Shown here: positions 58,301 through 64,000 of the stretch, in pieces
How the letters are laid out: every line of letters begins with the position of its first letter
Numbering within the stretch: position 1 is the stretch's first letter
Assembly: GCA_007922305.1 (NCBI GenBank)
Contig: ML677335.1
Coordinates: forward strand, 19,804,093-19,868,092
From: Dermatemys mawii
Lineage: Eukaryota; Chordata; Testudines; Dermatemydidae
Direction of reading: 5' to 3'
DNA: 64,000 nucleotides
Translations under genes and position numbers: made by a program
Notes under the pieces: model-generated
What the model was told of the DNA's origin: nothing
The model's input: the letters and a program-made list of their open reading frames with translations, nothing else
The model's database searches: none

Positions 58301-59330
58301 CAATAAAGATGAAGGATATGCATAAAAATACCATAAAAATGTTTCCTTGAGAATGAGGATTGAGTTCTGTTCTGGTGCAGTGTGCTTTATGGTACCCAGA
58401 GTACTCAGAGCCTCACTAGCAGTCCTCTAGGGGTTGTGGTCTTCTGTTATAGGATCTTCTTTGATGAGGAATTATTTCTTCTGTTTCTCTTATCTCCTTT
58501 CCTTATTACTTTGAGAGGGGAACTTGCAGTATCAGTGACCTCACTCTTAGAAAGTGTTAGAGACTGATGTTTCCATGCTGTCTTGAAGATGACAGAACAC
58601 TAACTGAAGCGGAGGGTCCCTGTAGAGCGGGTTTCTCTGTACCTGGGTCCAAAGCCGGTCTTAATGCTTACTGCATCATTAATATCTATATTTAATTTCC
58701 CTGTTTTTATGGGATCTTCTCTTAAAAGAAGAGCAAATCTTACAATTGCTGGGAATGTGAGAGGCTCCCAAACAATGAATACATTAGAAGTACCTGTCTC
58801 TAACATGGAATGTCTCTCTGCAAGAAAAGCATCTTTTAAAGCCCAGGCGACCTAGCATCCACAACAGAAGACAATTTGTTCAAGCCACTCAATCAAGGAA
58901 AAAGGAAACCAAGAATGTGGGGGGATTGGGGTTTCAAAGAAAAAAAAGAACAAGGGGAACAAAAGTTGTAACAACTATATGGTACGAAACCTACTGCTAC
59001 TGAGAACTAAAACTATCAAAATAAAATGCTGTGGCCCCCCCCCCCCCCCCAAAAAAAAAGAAAAACAGGTAACAGGTGCATAACACACAGCCACACACTA
59101 GATTCTGTCTCTGGCCAGAAACTGTTGAAAAGCAACTGAGGGTTCCCACAGAGACCTATATAGACTTGTAGGATGCATGCATGTGCTGAACAGGTAGTTT
59201 TAACAAAAATCTCAGACCAAAGGTGCAGGGATGCATGCATGCCTAAAGTGGAGCACCCAGAGGTACACTCGTCAAAGAAGAACAGCAAGTATTTTTGCAT
59301 GCTGTATCAATGAGGATTCTTAGGGGATGC

Positions 59331-59637
59331 CTACACTTACCGGAAGATCAGTGCAGTGAGTTTCAATTTAGCAGCTCTGGTGAAGACACGCTAAATCAAT
59401 GGGAGAGCACACTCCCATCGATTTGTGTACTCCACCTCCCTCAGAAGCATAAGGGAAGTTTCATAAGGGAGACTCTTAAGGGAGAAACAGCATAAGGGAG
59501 ATGCTTTCGCATCGTCACAGCACAGTGTAGCCACCTCAGTAAGTGAATCTAATTACATCACCTTCAGTTATATTATTCATGTAACTGAAATTGCGCAAGT
59601 TAGATCCATTTATCATGGTAGTGTAGATCAGGCCTTA
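59331..59637. mobile_element. Palindromic MITE (GGGATGCCTACACT termini) with internal repeats
   Basis: Left TAGGGGATGCCTACACTTAC and right GTAGTGTAGATCAGGCCTTA are related inverted ends. The interior has four or so CATAAGGGAGA-type units at 59447-59505, a local tandem expansion. A relative of the class at 42695-42921 (TGTCTAC...GTGGACAAGGCC). Non-coding. Confidence 0.7.
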
Positions 59638-59721
59638 GATATGACTGGGAGAAGTGCAGCAAGACCTTTCCATCCACAGCCAAGTGAACTATTTACAGGC
59701 ATTGATTCAGCACATGTAAAT

Positions 59722-60021
59722 GCAGTAGAACCTGAGTTATGAACACCAGGGTTATGAACTGACCAGTCAATGGCACACATAATTTGGAAGTACACAATCA
59801 GACAGAAGCAGAGACCAAAAAAAAGTACAATATTGTGCTAAATGTAAACTACTACAAAAAGGGAAAGCAGCATTTTTCTATTTCATAGTATAGTTTCAAA
59901 GCTGTATTAAGTCAATGTTCAGTAAACTTTTGAAAGAACATTTTGATCAGAGTTATTAACATTTCAGCATTATGAACAACCTTCATTCCCGACACATTGA
60001 TAACTCTGAGGTTCTACTATA
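59722..60021. mobile_element. Tigger-like MITE, degraded second copy
   Basis: Left GCAGTAGAACCTGAGTTATG plus AACACCAG; right ATAACTCTGAGGTTCTACTA. Internal AAGTACACAATCAGACAGAA and TAAGTCAATGTTCAGTAAAC match the 4560-4985 copy. Shorter by internal deletion. Confidence 0.75.
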
Positions 60022-60024
60022 TGT

Positions 60025-63000
60025 TCTTAATTTTGAGTAGGTACTGAAGTCCCATTGAAATCAAGCATCCAAGTGCTTTTTTTCAACAGAGACGGACTTA
60101 AGCACATATACATGAATTGACGTTATAGTGAATAATCTATAACAAATGTAGTCCTTTTATTTTATTGCATGTTATCCATGAACAGGCTTATTATTATTAT
60201 TTGTAATATTCAAAATTGTTTAAAATACTTTTTATGAGAGCTTTTCAGCCTATGGGTTATTTGATCTTTTCATCTTTCATTATTGGTCTATTGGCTATTA
60301 ATTATTTATGATGTGCAATTAGACTCCTAAGTCATGGTTTTGTTACGTTCCCCTGCTCAGATGAGAATATTTTAGTAAGCAGAGGAGAAAGAAATCAAAA
60401 GATTTGACGGTCATGTGAACAACCCAGTGTAAACGTTTGTGCAAACAAATTCTCACCAGTTTCTCACTTTCCATGAACATTTTTGTGAAGGAAGGGGGAA
60501 AAAAAGGCCCTAATCATAAAAATATTTTCTCACAAGTATTTAAAAGGGTAGCTAATATCTCAGTGAATTTGCAGAATTTTTATTTAAAACACAGAAATAT
60601 TTGCAAATACTTTTTGTAGCATTTACCTTGCTACAGCCTTCAGAGATACTTGTTTCACCCGATGTTATTAGAGTGCACTACACTTAATAGCTGAAAATGT
60701 GGCTGCATCATAATTTGAAGAAATAAAACTACATATGATTTAAAAAGAAAGTGAACCTCTAAAAGTAATTCACAAATAAAAGTTGTTAAGTAACTATAGT
60801 ATGCTAAAGATTTGCTTCTGCACATTCATATATTTTATCTTGTTCCACAGTACTGTGAAAGCACCACCCTGAAAATCTATCATTCTTTCCTGTGCCTTTC
60901 AGAAATCACTACTTTTTTATGCACAGAAAACTAGTATGTGCGATGTGTGGTCATTTTTACTGCAAAGCATTTCCAGAGTTGTCTCCTCAGAACCCATAGG
61001 CATGCTGAGTTGAGGAGGAGCACACCGAGGGGCCAGGCAGTGGTTGCCATGCACTTAGTGTAAGGATTCTCACCAATGATTCTCACTGATGGTGTAAAAC
61101 TTCACCATCAGAATGGTAGCATTTCATATTCGCTTTGCACAGGCGAGAGTGGCTAAACAGGTACATGGCCACAGTAAATTGTACCCTGAAAACCCAAACA
61201 TAGTTTCATACCGAATTATTTATAATTAAAAATGTATTTGTAGGGATCAGTTTGTTAAACTTGTTTCATTTTATTTAAAAATTGATTCAGAGATTTTCTT
61301 CTATGACTATGTTTCATTCATGCTGAACTTTTTTCATCCATTCTTTATTTAAAAAAAGGGTCTTAGCTGAAGTGTATATAGTGTAATATGCATACATGTT
61401 GCATCTCAAGAGCTGTTTAAAAACCTCTTCTGCCTGGTGAAGTGCACTATAAATGGACTATTAATATGCAATTTTATGCATTTTTTTACATATTTTAAAG
61501 AGGGAAAAGATTTCTAAACACACTGATCTTATTCAGAAAAAGATCAGTCACACTACAAAAGCTTTTTAAGGTCCTTCTGTCAGAGACAAATAGAATGGAG
61601 TGTATTATGATGCCTCCTCCCCCAAACACTCTGCATAGTGCCTTTCCAATCCTTGTAAAATTATTTGGGTTATTTATTCATGTATTTTAAAAGGTAAACC
61701 AGCTCATAGCTAGAATAATAATAATATATCTCCTCAACTGTGGATGAGTAAACTCAGTATAGATTACTCGTGTCTCTAAATCCAACTCTTTAACACATTT
61801 TAAACACAGATGGTCTCAACTGCCTATGTGCATGTCCATCTAAAATGACATAATTGTAAATGTAATCTACCAATGACTACTAGGTTCAAACCAAGTTGAC
61901 TTCCTAAGGTTAGTCTGTATAACATTGTACCATATGAGCCTTATTTATTTATTTATTTATGAGCAGGAAAAAAAAAATCTTCCACAATTATGTCACGGAG
62001 TCACTAGCATCACAGAACTTCACTATTTAAAAAAATGGAAACAAAAAAACTTTAGCAGGTGGAATATTGTTTATGTATTTTCCTTAATGCTTCTACATAC
62101 AACTATCTAATATAAAAATGTTTACATGTACATATGTAATAAAAATGAAGAGTTATTTTAAACACTGAAAGATTTTAAAAAATATTAAAATGCAAAAGAT
62201 AATTGTATTGGTTAATGGGTATACTGAAATAAAACTTGGAGTATGAAGTAAACTGATTTTATTTATCTTATGTTGCGTTATAGGATATACCATAGTGGAC
62301 ATCCAGAAAACCATCAGTCTGTCTTATGTTGTCAAAATGCATGCAATACAAAAGGTAAATTCTTTGATAACTAATGCATGTTGAAATATAGACTCCAATA
62401 CTCTTCAAGCGGTCTTCAATACTGTCTCCAACTGGTCACAACTTTTGGTGCTGTCAAAGTCACAAGCCCAGACAGGCTGAAAAAAGATAATTTTGGAGAT
62501 TTTCCATACAACTGTTGTCCAGCTTCTGTCCACTCTCCTCCCTCAAACCCATACCAAATGTCAGAGAAACAGCTGTTGGGGGATAGAGAGTGGGAAAGTG
62601 GGAGTAACATCTGAACTAAAGGGAAAATCTTAGGGTTTTTAGTGTCCTACTGAGCATGCAGAGATAAATCAGTTTAATTTTGTTAAACTATGGCTACACT
62701 AAAGACCCCCCCACAAAAAATTCAAACCAAAGGCTCCAACCCCAAAAGGGCCCCCAACGACCGACCCCTGCACTCACCGGGATTCCCCCCCCCCCCCCCC
62801 CCGAACTTTAATGGGATTTTATATAGATGCCAGAAGTTTGCCCACATACAGAGCCAGTTGCAGCATCATCCCCAATATCTTGAAATATTTGCCTTAGTAT
62901 TTTGTCACCAGTTATTCTGATGCTTGTATTCTGTATTCTGAAACACCAATGAAGGGGTGGAGCGGGGGAGTCAGTGTTTACCACCTCACCTTCTATACAT

Positions 63001-63155
63001 GGGGATGGAAGAAGAGACTTGATATTTGATTACTTGGTTTAAACCGAGGATCCAAGATCTACAGAAATAGCATGGAGAAATGTTTAGCTCCTGAGTCACA
63101 GTTGGTTTTGTTGCAATTGTTGAAAATGTATACTCTCCAATCCAATACTGACAAA
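60025..63155. other. No recognised gene
   Basis: Long AT-rich stretch. A C homopolymer run of about 18 bases lies at 62787-62803. Short unsupported frames only. A moderately GC-rich patch at 60960-61190 is unassigned. Confidence 0.4.
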
Positions 63156-63162
63156 AGAATAT

Positions 63163-63271
63163 CAGAACATAAGAATGGCCATACTGTGTCAGACCAAAGG
63201 TCCATCCAGCCCAGTATCTTGTCTACCAACAGTGGCCAATGCCTGGTGCCTCAGAGAGAGTGAACCTAACA
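63163..63271 (-). mobile_element. CR1 LINE 3'-terminal fragment
   Basis: CAGAACATAAGAATGGCCAT, ACTGTGTCAGACCAAAGGTC and CCAACAGTGGCCAATGCCTG match the CR1 3' end at 16802-16910. It breaks at GAACCTAACA exactly where the following element begins, so CR1 was probably interrupted by it. Confidence 0.88.
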
Positions 63272-64000
63272 CAGGTGTGGGCAAACGTTTTGGCCCAAGG
63301 GCCACATCGGAGTTTCAGAATTGTATGGAAGGCCAGGTGGGGAAAGCTGTGCCTTCTCAAACAGCCTGGCCCCTCCTCGCTATCTGACATCCTCCAACTT
63401 CCTGCCCTCTGACTGCCCCCCTCAGAATCCGTGACCCATCCAAACCCCCTGCTCCTTGTCCCATGACCACCCTCTCCAGAGACCTTCCACCCCTAGCCAC
63501 CCTCCCAGGCCATACCCCCTATCTAAGCCCCCCTGCTCTGTGTCCTCTGACCACCCCCTCCAGAGACCCCTCCACCCCCAGGACCCCACCCCATATCTAA
63601 GCCCCCCGGTCCTTATCCCCTGACTGCCCCCTCCTAAGACTCCCCCACCCTAACTGCCCCCTCCCAGGACCTCCCCCACCCAACCCCCTCTGCTCCCTGT
63701 CTTTTGACTGCCCCAACTTCTATCCACCTCCCCCTGCCTCCTCACAGATCCCTGGGTCTCCCACGCTTTATCCAACCTTTCTGTTCCCCATCCCCTGACC
63801 CCCCCCCCCCAGAACCTGCGTGCCATCCCCCCCGCTCCCTGTGCCCTGACTGCCCCCCCGAGACTCCCTGATCAGAATCCCCAACCCATTCAACCCCCCA
63901 GTCACCTTACCATGCTGCTGAGAGCAGCATATCTGGCAGCCACACTGAGCCAGATATGCTGCCCCGCAGGAGCACATAGCCCTGCCCCCCAGAACGCTGC
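63272..64000. mobile_element. hAT-like element with C-rich internal repeat, cut by window end
   Basis: Starts CAGGTGTGGGCAAACGTTTT and GGCCCAAGGGCCACATC, a CAG-type terminus as in hAT elements. From 63360 to 63890 about nine imperfect units of 50-90 bases run on CTGACTGCCCCCTC, CAGGACCYCCCCACC and CTGCTCCCTGTCC words. The right part (CAGCATATCTGGCAGCC, CCCCGCAGGAGCACATAGCC) is familiar from this family. The other terminus lies beyond the window. Confidence 0.65.

Larger units (their letters stand above)
56930..59285 (-). mobile_element. DIRS-type retrotransposon remnant with inverted terminal repeats
   Basis: A 39-base block at 56973-57011 (ends CTCCACTTTAGG) and at 59242-59280 (starts CCTAAAGTGGAG) are reverse complements with 5 mismatches. 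Inverted terminal repeats plus a tyrosine recombinase in place of an integrase are diagnostic of DIRS-group elements. Between them the minus strand holds an RNase H/linker remnant and the recombinase. Intact elements are about 5-6 kb, so this 2.36 kb copy is internally deleted: RT itself was not recognised. The region 58310-59240 probably contains a gag-side remnant that I cannot read. Confidence 0.7.

Overview
The window looks like nuclear DNA of a non-avian reptile, most probably a turtle. It is AT-rich, has no operon-like gene packing, and is filled with decayed interspersed repeats. The main reasons for the turtle call are CR1 LINE 3' ends, Penelope-like (PLE) GIY-YIG fragments with their characteristic terminal segments, and several palindromic MITEs that I recognise from memory of turtle and other sauropsid genomes. 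A 10-base N run at 23849-23858 shows this is assembled sequence with one gap. No complete host gene is visible. The best host-gene evidence is one minus-strand exon at 49220-49338. It has a strong acceptor, a start codon, a signal-peptide-like sequence and a GT donor. A weaker exon-like ORF lies at 36173-36304.

Layout. 1-1.47 kb: Ty3/gypsy reverse transcriptase and RNase H remnant (+). 1.5-2.1 kb: C-rich minisatellite-bearing repeat. 4.56-4.99 kb: Tigger-like MITE. 6.9-8.43 kb: gypsy integrase remnant (-), butted against a PLE 3' part (8.43-9.09 kb). 10-14.3 kb: small palindromic MITEs. 16.1-19.5 kb: a PLE interrupted by a 2.06 kb 5'-truncated CR1 with a 6-bp target duplication. 20.3, 24.0 and 63.2 kb: further CR1 tails. 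23.8 kb: CA repeat with the gap. 26.2-28.2 kb: palindromic PLE ends, an LTR fragment, a ZMYM/hAT-type transposase pseudogene and a second LTR-like piece. 31.3-34.5 kb: hAT 3' end, solo LTR with a 4-bp duplication, and a sushi-like gypsy pol remnant. 34.5-35.0 kb: hAT MITE with an 8-bp duplication. 37-38.2 kb: G-rich minisatellite. 39.8-40.25 kb: 5S-derived SINE and PLE end. 42.7 kb: MITE. 44.16-44.54 kb: large PLE palindrome. 47-48 kb: L2/L3-like LINE tail. 51.5-52.2 kb: LTR-like segment. 54.9-55.66 kb: inverted hAT derivative. 56.7-59.64 kb: DIRS-type tyrosine-recombinase retrotransposon remnant with inverted terminal repeats, flanked by MITEs. 59.7-60.0 kb: second Tigger-like MITE. 63.27 kb to the end: hAT-like element with a C-rich internal repeat.

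The coding remnants cover most eukaryotic transposon classes: LTR/gypsy of at least two kinds, DIRS, CR1 and L2/L3 LINEs, PLE, two hAT lineages and Tigger. All carry stops, frameshifts or truncations, so none is expected to be active. Family names rest on motif recognition by eye. No alignment or database search was run. Boundaries of diffuse repeats are approximate.
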